Source: Charina bottae | Taxonomy: Eukaryota; Chordata; Lepidosauria; Squamata; Charinaidae | DNA length: 64,000 nt | Assembly (NCBI GenBank): GCA_023362775.1 | Contig: JALMGJ010000006.1 | Location: 61,022,501 to 61,086,500 of the forward strand | Direction of reading: 5' to 3' | Part shown: in pieces, positions 1 through 10,540 of the stretch | How positions within the stretch are numbered: the first letter of the stretch is position 1 | Layout of the letters: each line of letters opens with the position of its first letter | The notes under the pieces: model-generated | Seen by the model: only the letters and a program-made list of their open reading frames with translations | Told to the model about the DNA's origin: nothing | The model's database searches: none | Translations under genes and position numbers: made by a program

Positions 1-760
1 TAACAAAAAAGTGTTTAATATATGCACATGGAAAATGGGGCAATGTCATGGAAGATGGGAAGGTGACAGTAAGTGGTTGTAATGAAATTAACTCAATCCT
101 TGATATTTTAATAATAATATTTCATTTTGTGGATCTAAAGGAAAGGTTAGCTGTTGAAAATAGGTATTACTGCTACTCTGTAAACCCCTGCACTCTACTG
201 AACAATATACATTAGTGATCCAGGAATGCTCATGCGATATTATCTAAGCAAGATAAAGCTATAGAATAAACTTCATAGAATTATAAAAAGGCTTGAGAAA
301 GCTTGTGCAAACTAATAAGATCTAGTTTGGGGGACGCTTTTGTTATCAGAGGTAACACATCTGTTACTTACCAGACATTTCCATTGTAGGAAGGATGGTT
401 TCCGTCCAAACCATTGTTCAAAAATCTTCTAAATTACTTACCTGCAGAATTTGAATAATTATATTCCCAAACATAGGGGTAAAAGGAACACAAAAAGTTG
501 AATAATAGTTCATTGGAATGGAATCTTCTCTCATCTTCTGACTGTACATACCACAAATCTATGCCAGAATGTTTTGGGATCATCTAGAAAAAAATTGATT
601 TACAAGGGATAGTTCCTAGAAGAGGAGAATTCATTGCATGAACTGTTTGTGTAGTATTGTTTTCTTAGTGTTTAGCCTAGTGTTTTGCTTGCACTTTCAG
701 TATATGGTGTAATTATTCTTTATAACTGTTCAGTATTGTAGGTTAGTGTCATGTCTCCAT
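1..760. other. Non-coding AT-rich sequence
   Basis: I see no gene, terminal repeat or recognised transposon in this stretch. Both strands are full of stop codons and the composition matches the other unique intervals. Confidence 0.6.
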
Positions 761-937
761 GATACTAAAAGGAGACATAAGCAAAGCTAATATACTGCAG
801 TTAGCTGATTGTCACAGTGTGACGGGGCTCTTTTTTGAATTGGAGGTGTGTTGTTTTGCAAGGGTGACAACTGACACAGAAAAGCAAGACAGTGGAGGCT
901 TGTATGTTTTTTACTATATAGGTAAAAGGTATTTACA

Positions 938-1050
938 TATATATATATATAATAGTTATATATAATAATAATATATAATATATTAATAATAATAATAATA
1001 TATAATATTATAATATAATATATATATATATATAATAAAATATATAATAG
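938..1050. repeat. AT-rich microsatellite (TA/TAA)
   Basis: Alternating TA with interspersed TAA units runs through this interval. Reading frames across it encode only low-complexity Tyr/Ile and are not genes. Confidence 0.9.
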
Positions 1051-1147
1051 GTATTTACAACAGGTATATACACCACAATACTGGTGTTCACCCGGTGCCA
1101 GCTGCACTGATATGACATTTGAGCAAGAACAGTGAGGTACACAAAAC

Positions 1148-1166
1148 CCTTTTAAATTAATTCTTA
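1148..1166. repeat. Left target-site duplication of the L1 insertion
   Basis: The 19-base sequence CCTTTTAAATTAATTCTTA occurs here and again, identically, at 10522-10540 directly after an A-rich run. This is the signature of target-primed reverse transcription, and it fixes the outer ends of the nested L1. Confidence 0.9.
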
Positions 1167-2004
1167 ATTTAAAATTAAGACTTCCGGTAGAGGAAAATGG
1201 CAGAGTGACCAGTCCTACCAAACTCCAGAGTTAGGACCAACAGCACGGCATTTGTCTGGCGGCTCAGGCAGGACCTTAGAGCTGCAAAATATTCTCTGGG
1301 AAAGGAGAATTCAAGGAAACTTTCCCTGTGCCCTCTGGACAGCTGCTCCTTGCCGGAAGATTGCGAAATGGTGTTCCAGTGACCGAACGGTGAGTGATCA
1401 GCTGAGAGGCAGGACTGCCATCTCTTCCAAGCTGTGTTGAAGCCGAAAAATGGACATTAACTCCGACCATCCCACTTCTAAAATCACCTTTTTGCTTTTC
1501 AAGTATTGAATTTAAAGAGGCTTTCTCCAGTACAGAAATACTGACTCTTTTGTTTGATTTCTTTTTGCATGTTTTTACTGCTTTAAAGGATTAAAGTTTG
1601 AGCAAGGAAGCTGAAAGTTGAACCACTTTAGTAAAATTCTTTTTTAAGGGAATAAATGTTGTATTTTCTATTTTCTATTTAAAAAATTTTTTTAAGTAAA
1701 AGATTTTGTTGGATTTGGGACTGGTCTTTTTTTAGTCGCTGTGGGAAAGTATCTGCTACGGTTGTTCTTTTAAGCTGGGATTGGTTACTTTCTTTAAATA
1801 CTGATAAAGAAAGGCTTTCGATTTCAACTTCTGGCTTTGTAACTGGATACTCTGTAATTGGAAACTTTCTCCCCCCTTCAACTACTTTCTATTACTGGAG
1901 TCATCTTCCAATATAAATATTATTGTTGGTCATTAGAGGGAGCCAAGGTATTAAATTTTAAAGCATTGAAGTTTTAAATATATATACTACATATATTTTA
2001 AAAA
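1167..2004 (+). other. L1 5' UTR, first part
   Basis: Non-coding region beginning just inside the 19-bp duplication, with a locally GC-richer start (ACTTCCGGTAGAGGAAAATG) of the kind seen at L1 5' ends. It has no long open frame on the plus strand. An internal Pol II promoter is expected here for the family but cannot be shown by sequence alone. Confidence 0.6.
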
Positions 2005-2966
2005 TCCCTTCTCACCCCTATGGGTGGTATGTGTCTTCCTCAACCTCGGGTCCTCTACCAGAGGCCTGGGAGTTTGAGGGTTCTGCGCAGTATCTTAGCT
2101 GTTCCTAGCATTGCACTCTTCTGGACAGAAAGCTCTCATGTTGCTCCTGTGATCTGTTGGAGCCACTCATCCACCTTAGGAATCACAGCTCCAAGTGCTC
2201 CCACCACCACTGGGACCACTTTGGCCTTTACTTTCCACATCCTCTCCAGTTCTTCCTTCAGGCCTTGGTACTTCTCCAGCTTCTCATACTCCTTCTTCCT
2301 GATGTTGCTGTCACTTGGCACCGCTACATCTATCACCACTGCTGTCTTCTGGTCCTTGTCTATTACCACAATGTCTGGTTGCTTGGCAAGTACCTGCTTG
2401 TCTGTCTGGATCTGGAAGTCCCACAGGATCTTAGCCCTGTCATTCTCCACAACCTTCTGTTGAATCTCCCATCTGGACATGGGAGGGTCTAGCCGATACG
2501 CTGTGCAGATGTTCCTGTACACAATGCCAGATACTTGGTTGTGCTGTTCAGTGTATGCTGTTCCTGCCTGCATCTTACACCCTGCCACTATGTCTTGGAC
2601 TGTCTCTGAGGCCTCTCTGCACAGTCTGCACCTTAAGTCCTGTCTAGTGTGGTAGACCCCTGCTTCTATGGATCGGGTGCTTACGGCCTTCTGCTGCTAT
2701 GATCAGTGCCTCAGTGCTGTCTTTTAGTCCAGCCCTTTCCAGCCACTGGTCGGATATCCCAAGGTCAGCCACCTCAGCTATCTGTCGATGGTACATCCCA
2801 TGCAGGGTCTTGTCTTGCCATGGCACTTCCTCTGCTTGATCTTTCTTCCATATCTGCTGCTGCTTCAGGCATTCTCTCAGCAGCTCATCTTTAGGTGCCA
2901 TCTTACTGATGTACTCCTGGATGCTCTCATCCAGCACAGTGGCTTTGACACTCACCAGACCTCATA
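2005..2966 (-). pseudogene. R4/Dong-like LINE, C-terminal zinc knuckle and restriction-like endonuclease
   Basis: The minus strand encodes the C-terminal end of a retrotransposon polyprotein in two frames, joined by a frameshift near 2650-2690. The upstream part (2955-2644) starts with MSVKATVLDESIQEY. The downstream part has a CX2C...C knuckle (CRLCREASETVQDIVAGC) in which the expected histidine reads as Asp. A PD-(D/E)XK-type stretch follows: PDIVVIDK, then KTAVVIDVAVPSDSNIRKKE. That order matches LINEs with a restriction-enzyme-like endonuclease (R2/R4 group). It is truncated at its 5' end, lacks the RT domain, and lies inside the L1 5' UTR. Assignment to R4/Dong rather than another member of the group is from general resemblance only. 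Confidence 0.72.
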
Positions 2967-2996
2967 TATATATGGGGAAATAGAAATCATGGCCAC

Positions 2997-3305
2997 TAGA
3001 AGAGTACAAAAGGGGTGTGATGGCTCAGTGGTTAAGACGCCAGGCTTGTCGATCGGAAGGTCAGCGGCTCGAGACCTGAGCGCCACGTGATGGAGTGAGC
3101 ATGCAAATGCAAGTAGATAAATAGGTACCACTTTGGTGGGATGGTAACAGTGTTCCGCATGTGTCATGCCGGCCACATGACCATGGAAGCATCTTCTGAC
3201 AGTGCTGGCTCTTTGGCTAAGAAACAGAGATGAGCACCGCCCCCTAGAGTCGGACACAACTGTGCAGGAGAAAACCTTTATCTTTACCTTTTAGAAGAGT
3301 ACAAA
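2997..3305 (+). mobile_element. tRNA-derived SINE with BovB-like 3' end, flanked by 14-bp TSDs
   Basis: A complete SINE lies between two copies of TAGAAGAGTACAAA (2997-3010 and 3292-3305). The 5' head has Pol III box A-like TGGCTCAGTGGTTAAG and box B-like GGCTCGAGACC. The body ends with GAGTCGGACACAACTG, the 3' end it shares with BovB, and a TTTACC-type tail. The element sits inside the L1 5' UTR region, so it is younger than the L1. Confidence 0.88.
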
Positions 3306-4346
3306 GATGAGCCTCTGGCGAATATGACGTACTAAAGAGCATGTTTGAGGACTTCACGGCTAAATGTACACAGTCTATAATCTTAATCCAAATCATTAAA
3401 GATAAATGAAGTCAGCCAAACCCTAAAAGCAATCCAGATAAATATTCTCAAACCCTTATCCCACTTCAAAATAAACCAGAGCATTTACATATCCCCACAA
3501 TGCACACAGAACTTTTTTCTTAAAAAAATTGAACAGCCCAACTGCCCCCCTCAAAAACTCCGACTTCTCTTCAGGAGACCTCCCATACATAATAACCCCT
3601 TCTTTTCCATGGCGTTCCATCAGATCAATTTCAATTATGGATTTCAACTCAATCTCTCCCTTTAATTTCTTCAACTCGACTATCCAATCTTCATCCAGCA
3701 TTTCAACAGGAGTCAACAAGACGTTTCTGTCGCTGTTAAATTCCTCAGTTTCATCCACGACATCCCCAACCAGATGACACATTTTAGACCTCATACTTTC
3801 CACAATGTTCTGAATGCCTTGCATAAAAAACTTGGTAGGAATCAGAAAGAATCTGTTTAAAATCTTGGTGGAAGTCAGAGAAAGTCTGTTTAAAATCCTC
3901 CATATCTCAAGCAGTAGATTATGGTGCCCCCTAGGAGCTTAACTAGCAAAAGTCGAAGATATGAAAGAATTGTGGAATGTGTTTACATAAGTGAAAGTGA
4001 GATATGCAGAAAATTCCCCAGGGAAAGTAGAAGCAGAAAACTAAAAGTTCAAAACAGCCAATTCAACGTGTAGGAAAATGCTAATATCTTCAAATTTAGT
4101 ACAAAAATAATAACAGGGAGAGAATTATTTACTCTCAATCTTCCTTAATATTTGGATGGAAAACAAAGTCCAAAACTTAAAAATAATTTTTAAAAAAATT
4201 GATCCCAAAAATAACGATAAGCACCAAGAGAACCCGCTTCTCCTTGCCGTAGAAAGCCTTTCTTAGGGTACGCGTACTTAAAAGAAATATAAATTTGATG
4301 ATTTAGAAATGGGGTGGCCGGTCTTAGTGTCCCTTAATGATACAGC
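3306..4346. other. Unassigned block with a 122-codon minus-strand open frame
   Basis: This block lies between the SINE and L1 ORF1. On the minus strand a 122-codon frame (3824-3456) encodes MQGIQNIVESMRSKMCHLVG followed by Glu/Lys-rich sequence, and no family is recognised. The same strand reads as a coherent, T-rich LINE-like leader upstream of it (3830-4300). It may be an antisense fragment of another LINE inserted in the L1 5' UTR, or part of that UTR. The immediate L1 leader, from about 4310, runs into ORF1. Confidence 0.35.
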
Positions 4347-5365
4347 GTGGCTTTGAAAATGGTGACATTCCAGCCTCCCGGCTGGTCTTACCAGTCTAGC
4401 GTGAACGCTATTTGCGATCTTCTGGCTGCAAGCAGCCATCCGGAGGACAGATGGGGTGATTCCAGGTGTATTCCTTTTTCCAGAAAAACACTCTTGGGCT
4501 TCAGGAAAAACCTGCCTGAACCCGAAAAAACTGCCATGTTGTCAGTTCTGCCTGCTGAGCCCGTGGGCACAGCTGTTCAGTCTGCCATGTCCCCACCGGA
4601 AGTCCCCCAATCTTTTGAGGTACTTGTGAAAAGGATGGATACAAGATTTACTGATTTCGAAAAAAGATTGGAGCAGAAAGTAGAGCAAATGAAAGGAGAT
4701 GTGAAACAAGTAACTAGGAGAGTTGATGTATTAGAAAGTGAAAGGGAGAAATTGCTTGACAAAATTGCATTGCTTGAATTAAGAGATAAAGAATTTTGCT
4801 TAAGGCTCAGGGGGATTCCTGAAGCCAAAGAGGAGAGCCTTAAAGATAAGATTTCACATGCTTTGGCAGCTTTAATTGAATGGGAGAATGACAAAATGAT
4901 GGAAGAAATAGAAAAAGTCTTTCGCATTAACTCGAGCTGCGCAACTATAAATAACAAGCCAAGAAATGTTCTAGTTCAGTTTGCGTGGAGAAAAACAAGA
5001 GAACTGGTCCTACAAGGCCACATTGACTCTAAACTTAATATTGACAAAGTGGATATAATCGTACTTAAAGAAATTCCTGTGAGAATTTTAAGGAAGAAAA
5101 AAGAATATACTTTTTTAGTGATGTTCTGAAAAAGCCTGGGATTCCTTTTCGTTGTGAGAAATTGGAAGGGGTAAATTATACTTACCAACAACAAAGGTTT
5201 AGACTAACTTCAATCCCTAAAGCCAAATATTTCCTTGTCAGGCATGGAACTAAGTTGGAGCAGGATGGAACTGAAAAGGTTGCATCTGGAACTAAAATGG
5301 ATTGCACAATACAAGATGAAGAGATGGGTGCTACATCCAAAGAGTTTAGTGGGTTGTTTGCATAA
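4347..5365 (+). pseudogene. L1 ORF1 (RNA-binding chaperone), one frameshift
   Basis: This is the L1 ORF1 nucleic-acid chaperone, which coats L1 RNA in the cytoplasm in active families. The first frame runs 260 codons to 5129. A Lys/Glu-rich coiled-coil stretch covers about residues 95-145. The RRM-like segment contains KEFCLRLRGIPE, and a C-terminal domain includes KPRNVLVQF and IVLKEIPVRIL. Around 5111 a one-base slip moves the frame; it then continues through SDVLKKPGIPFRCEKLEGVN to the stop at 5363-5365. The true start is uncertain: the methionine at 4347 opens the frame, but the family-like part begins later, near MLSVLPAEP. The ORF2 start codon follows three bases after the stop. Confidence 0.8.
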
Positions 5366-7497
5366 AAATGGCCTTGAACTGTCTCACATGGAATATAAAT
5401 GGGGCACACGCCTCTCAAAAAAGATTTTTTTTCATTATTTGAAAAAATTGAAACATGATGTGATATGCCTACAAGAAACTCATGTAAAGAAAAAAGATAT
5501 AAAATATTTGATAAATAAAAATTTGGGACAAGAATTTATTTCAGCAAGTTTGAAGAAAATTAATGGCCTTGTATTATATGTTTAGCCACATTTGAAACTA
5601 TGTTTATTATAAGTGGATGAGTATGGTAGATATGTAGCAGTTGAAGTGGAACTTTATTGACTTAAATCTATTATTGTGGGAGTATATATACCAACTGAAG
5701 ATAAAGGTAATTTTTTAACGCAACTTTTGAATGAATTTGGTATCTTTTTCATACCAAAGGTGGTGTTTAATGGGGGACTGGAATGGAGTTATTTTCCCAC
5801 TGATTGACAGAACATCTGAGAAACAAATTAAAATTAAACAACGGAAATAACCAAAATCCTTTTTTGATTTGATGGACAATTTGGCATTGGTGGACTCTTG
5901 GAGATACCAAAATGGACTGGCAAAGGATTATACTTTTTATTTAGAGAGACATAAATCTATTTCAAGAATTGATATGATATGGATTTCAAGGGACTTGGTG
6001 AATAAACTTTCTAAAGTAGATATTTTATCAAAGACTTTTTCTGATCATAATCCTGTAAGTAGGACAATAAAGAAAACATTCAGGACATATAGATGGAGAC
6101 TGAATGAATTAATTTTACAAAAAGAAGAGGTGGTGGAGGATTGTAAGAGGAAATTAAATGATTTTTTTGATATTAACTTGGACAATGAAATAGATTTAAA
6201 AAATGTTCCGGATACTAGTAAAGCGGTTATGAGGGGGCATTTTATCCATCATAACTGTAGTCTCAAGAAGAAATCTCAACAAAAGTTACAAACGGTTTTG
6301 GATCAAGCTGAAAGAAACAGCTACAGAAAAAATTGACAGATAACAATATTGTGTACCAACTTAAGTTATTACATCAGCAATTGTCAATACTGACTGTGAA
6401 AGAAATAGAAACAAAGGTCAAATATGTTAAACAGAGACATTTTGAATTCGCTAATAAACCAGGAAGATGGTTAGCATATAAATTGAGGAAAGAGAGAGAA
6501 GAAAATGATATTAAACATTCAAGAAGAAAATGTGGAATTATTGGATAATGAGAAGATTAAGAAAGCATTTTATAGTTTTTTCTCTAACCTGTATAAAAGC
6601 CAAGAAGTCTCCTTGGAGAAGATAGATGAATATTTGAATAAACAAGATTTACCAAAACTTTCACAGTCACAGAGAGCAACATTGAATAATCCTATAACTA
6701 CTTTTGAAATAGTCGAAGGCATAAAAATAACTAAATTGGGGAAAGCACCAGGTCCTGATGGTTTACCTCCGTTATATTATAGATTTTTTGAAGATCAGAT
6801 TCTTCAACCTTTTAAAAGACTGATGAAGTCTATTTTGTTAGGTTCCGCAATGCCAGCTTCATGGATAGAAGCTAACATTGCACTTTTACCAAAGGAAAGA
6901 CAAGACCCTTCTCTAATTAAGAATTACAGACCAATTTCACTGTTGAACAATGATTATAAAATATTTGCTTCAATACTGGCTGAAAGAATGAAGAAAATTT
7001 TACAGGAATTTATCCACCATGATTAATGTGGGTTCTTACCCAAAAGACTGCTAAAGGACAATGTAAGAATTGTTTTGGACATTATAGAATATTTAAAATA
7101 TCATAATGAATGTCAAGTGGCTCTTATTTTCCTAGAATGAGATAAAGCTTTTGACAATTTGAACTGGATTTTTATGTTTAAAGTCTTGGAAAACGTGGAC
7201 TTTGGAGAGTATTTTATTCAGGGAATTAAGTCAATTCATACACTTCAAAAGGCAAGCATCATTGTGAATGATGAGTTAATTGAACCGTGTCATATACAAA
7301 AACAGACAAGACAAGGATGTCCTTTGTCGCCTTTGCTCTTTATTTTGGTGCTGGAAGTTTTTAATAGAGATATTAGAAGAGACGAACAAATAAAGGGTTT
7401 AAAGATTAAAAAAGAGGTCTTTAAACTGAGGGCTTTCGCTGATGATTTAGTTTTGATACTACAAGATCCTCTGGATACTGTGGAACATCTGATGAAG

Positions 7498-7802
7498 AAA
7501 TTGAAAGAATGTATTGTCGAAGGCTTTCACGGCCGGAGTTCAATGGCTGTTGTGGGTCTTCCGGGCTGTGTGGCCGTGTTCTGGAAGTTGTGGTTCCTAA
7601 CGTTTCGCCAGCATCTGTGGCCAGCATCTTCAGAGGGCAGGAGCACAGATAGAAGCAAAATCTCTGACAGAGATTTTGCTTCTATCTGTGCTCCTGCCCT
7701 CTGAAGATGCTGGCCACAGATGCTGGCGAAACGTTAGGAACCACAACTTCCAGAACACGGCCACACAGCCCGGAAGACCCACAACAGCCAAATTGAAAGA
7801 AT
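7498..7802. mobile_element. Palindromic PLE-type element with 13-bp TSDs
   Basis: A 279-bp insert (7511-7789) interrupts the L1 RT frame and is flanked by AAATTGAAAGAAT at 7498-7510 and 7790-7802. Positions 7544-7666 and 7668-7790 are perfect inverted repeats of 123 bases around a single central base (7667). A 33-base non-palindromic stretch, 7511-7543, lies on the left. Each arm carries CTGAAGA, a short spacer and GAAACGTT (plus 7701-7735, minus 7633-7599). The same cassette occurs next to a PLE endonuclease elsewhere in the window. The TSD length fits target-primed insertion better than a cut-and-paste transposon. Confidence 0.75.
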
Positions 7803-7904
7803 TTGGGTCATTGGCAGGACTTAAAGTAAATAAACAAAAAACAAAGATGCTGACCAAAATATGACTTCATCCAATCAAGAACTGTTGATGGGTAAAACTG
7901 GTGT

Positions 7905-7972
7905 TTTGCTTTTTTTTTAAATTTGTATTACCGCCCATCTCCCCCAACCGGGGAACTCTGGGCAGTTTTAAG
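7905..7972 (-). mobile_element. CR1-like LINE 3' tail in L1 ORF2
   Basis: The motif TACCGCCCATCTCCCCCAAC, then a short gap and CTCTGGGCAGT, is the reverse of the 3' end of CR1-type LINEs. L1 ORF2 coding resumes directly after it (FKIEKNVRYLRM). Confidence 0.6.
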
Positions 7973-8849
7973 ATTGAAAAAAATGTTAGATATTTGAGGA
8001 TGATTTTATCAACCAAGAATAGTATGTTGTTTCAGAATAATTATGTTAAATTTTGGAATGATGTGAAAAAAACCCTGTTAAGATGGGAAAAATTACAACA
8101 GTCTCTTATGGGGAGAATATCTGTGATTAAGATGAATGTTTTGCCTAGGATGTTGTTTCTTTTTGAGACTATACTGATTTTGTCGACAGATTTACCATTT
8201 AAACAATGGCAGAAGGATATCTCTAAGTTCATTTGGCAAGGCAAGAAACCAAGAATTAAATATAAATTGTTATAAGATGCCAAAGAACGAGGAGGTTTGG
8301 GTTTACCTGATTTAGAATTGTATTTTGATGTCTGCTGTTTGCTTTGGATGAAGGAATGGATAACTTTAAAAAATAAGAAGTTATTGCAACTTGAAGTACA
8401 TGAATTGAGATTCAGGTGGCACGCCTATCTGTGGTATGATAAAGTTAATAAAGATTTTAAAAATCATTTTGTTAGGAGTGCCATAATGAGGGTTTGGAAC
8501 AAATATAAAGCAAGACTGTCCCCTAATGTACCATTGTGGTTGTCACCTCATGAAGCATTTGTTAGAAGAGAAAATGTGAGGGGAACAAGTTGGTTAAATT
8601 ATGAAGTTTTGTTAAATTTTGAAGAGGGTGAACTGAAGTTTAAAACAAGTGAACTGTTAGAATTAGAAGGTTTTACATGTCATTGGTTTACATATGTACA
8701 ATTGTTAGAACGTTTTAAAGTGGATAAAAATAACTTTAGATTTGTTAATGAAACAACTCAATTTGAAATGGAACTTTGTATAAATGATGAACATGTTATT
8801 ACAAAGATATATAAAATTTTGTTACAGATGAATTTAGAAGATGAACAAG

Positions 8850-8942
8850 TTTATTTATTTTTTATTTATTATTAAATTTATATTACCGCCCATCTCCCCC
8901 ATCGGGGACCCTGGGCAGTTCACAATAAAACATTAAATTAAA
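8850..8942 (-). mobile_element. Second CR1-like tail in L1 ORF2
   Basis: An A/T-rich leader and TACCGCCCATCTCCCCCATC, followed by CCCTGGGCAGTTCACAATAA, match the tail at 7905. ORF2 continues on the right with MIKWTKNFGYN. The tail is 5'-truncated with no coding part. Confidence 0.6.
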
Positions 8943-9600
8943 GTTAAAAGAATGTATGATTAAATGGACTAAGAATTTTGGATACAATATTATTTTGGAG
9001 CAATGGGAGAACATGTGGAACAAAGGTTTGAAATTTACTTTGAATTATAACTTAAAAGAGAATTTTTATAAAATGATGCATTGTTGGTATTTAACTCCGG
9101 ATAAGTTGTCAGAAATGTATAATGGAGTAACGAATGTTTGTTGGAAATGTTCTCTTGGTGAAGGAACTTTTTATCATCTTTGGTGGACTTGTGAAAAGGC
9201 CAAAAATTCTGGGACCAAATATGTGCTAATATTCGAATGATCCTTAAAGTGGACTTACAAAAAAACCCAGAACTGTTTCTCTTCATCATTCGCATGATGG
9301 AGAAGCAGCTTGAGAAATAACATGGGACTTTGCTTTTATATATGATTACAGCAACATGAATTTTATATGCACAAAGATGGAAAGATCCACAAATACTTTC
9401 AGTGGAGGACTTCAGTGGAGGATTATTAAACTGATGGAGCTGGCCCAAATGGCCAAGTTAACAGCATTGATAAGAGAAAATACTGTTTCTGGATTTGTTC
9501 CTACATGGCAACCACTGTTAGACTTGCTTATGTCAGAAAAAAATGAAGTTTTGATTTTGGGTTTTAATGATTAAATGGCCTGATTTGATAGAAATAATGT

Positions 9601-10332
9601 TACTAAGGCAGAGCTTTCCAAACTTGTCATGTTGGTGACACACTTTTAAGACATGCATCATTTTGCGACACAGTAATTCAGTTTTACTAGCAAACCGGAA
9701 GTTAAACTAAGAGATACGGACACATACGTAAATTGTAATAGTGAAATGTATGGGGACACAACATATCTCATGAAAACCTTTCATTTATATTTTTTAAAAT
9801 ATATGATTTGTAAGTTAATAACATACATTTCCAAGATTGTTGTCATTTATGAGTAACAATATGTAAATATGTGCAAGAATTAACAATAAGGTAAGGTAAA
9901 ACTTGGTAACAGGCCACCTGGCAATGGCACTATGGAACACCAGAGTTCCCTCTTGACATCAGAGCAAGGCTTGACTTAGTATCCCTTTGTAGCAGGGCAA
10001 GGCTTGGACAGAGTTCCCCTTTTTCAGCAGGGCAAGGCTTGGACAGAGCTCCCCCTTGCAGAAGGGCAAGGCTTGGACAGAGTTCCTCTCTTACAGCAGG
10101 GCACAAGGCAGGCACTAGGACCTGAGTGGAATCCTGGCAGGGCTCGGAGGTAGAGGTGCGGTTCTGGCTTGAGGCTCTGAGTCCCTTCGTCGTCCTCCTC
10201 CAACTCAACCTGCACCATAACAATTTCACATATACTCAGAGGTTTCTCAGTACGTTTGCGCGACACACCTACACACTGCAGCCGACACACTAACGTGTCG
10301 CGACACACAGTTGTGAAATCTCTGTACTAAGG
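9601..10332. mobile_element. Non-autonomous hAT element (716 bp) with 8-bp TSD
   Basis: TACTAAGG flanks the element at 9601-9608 and 10325-10332. The left end begins CAGAGCTTTCCAAACTTG and the right end reads back as an imperfect copy (TTGTGAAATCTCTG). Eight-base TSDs and CAGRG termini are typical of hAT transposons. Internal GCGACACA motifs match the MITEs at 30717 and 38913. It has no transposase and is nested in the L1 3' UTR. Confidence 0.85.
9946..10110. repeat. Minisatellite of about 33-35 bp inside the hAT element
   Basis: CAAGGCTTG starts at 9965, 9998, 10033 and 10067, in units built around GCAGGGCAAGGCTTGGACAG. A degenerate fifth unit follows. Open frames here simply follow the repeat period. 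Confidence 0.8.
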
Positions 10333-10521
10333 TTTAACTAATGGTAATACTTGTAAATGTATTCATATCTGTATTGGAGAAGGTCGGAAGTCACTTTCTG
10401 TTTCTGCTCTCTCTCTGTTCTGCACTTTTTTTTTCTTTAGACCTGTACTCTATCTGTTCTATATTCTGTATTCTGTATTGTAATTATATTTGGAAAATTA
10501 ATAAAATTCTTATTAAAAAAA

Positions 10522-10540
10522 CCTTTTAAATTAATTCTTA
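10522..10540. repeat. Right target-site duplication of the L1 insertion
   Basis: Identical 19-base partner of 1148-1166, placed immediately after the A-rich L1 tail. Confidence 0.9.

Larger units (their letters stand above)
5368..9574 (+). pseudogene. L1 ORF2 (AP endonuclease and reverse transcriptase), broken and nested
   Basis: ORF2 cuts target DNA and copies L1 RNA in active families. It begins at ATG 5368 (MALNCLTWNINGAHASQK). Endonuclease landmarks follow: WNING, QETH, MGDWNGVI, RIDMIWIS and SDHNPV (to about 6055). RT landmarks are KLGKAPGPDGLPP, NYRPISLLNNDYKI, DKAFDNL, QGCPLSPLLF and the catalytic FADDLV (about 7435). The thumb/C-terminal part continues from 7791, and a CWKC...H...C motif lies at about 9140-9195. 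There are multiple stops and frameshifts. A palindromic element splits the frame at 7511-7789, and CR1-like tails interrupt it near 7910 and 8855. It is not functional. Confidence 0.88.
1167..10521 (+). mobile_element. L1-type LINE, full-length with nested insertions, inactive
   Basis: An L1 retrotransposon is bounded by a perfect 19-bp duplication and ends in an A-rich tail. In order it shows a 5' UTR starting near 1178 (GACTTCCGGT), ORF1 (4347-5365), ORF2 (5368-9574) and a short 3' UTR ending at AATAAAATTCTTATTAAAAAAA. Both frames carry several stops and frameshifts. At least six later insertions interrupt it: an R4-like fragment, a SINE, a palindromic element, two CR1-like tails and an hAT transposon. 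Removing the obvious inserts leaves roughly 7 kb. That is slightly long for a vertebrate L1, so the unexplained block at 3306-4250 may be another insert. Confidence 0.88.

Noticed and set aside
2020..2492. Plus-strand frames of 147 and 111 codons
   Set aside because: They are antisense shadows of the R4-like endonuclease coded on the minus strand.
9964..10110. CRISPR-like regular repeats
   Set aside because: Units are contiguous with no unique spacers and lie in a transposon of a vertebrate genome; this is a minisatellite.
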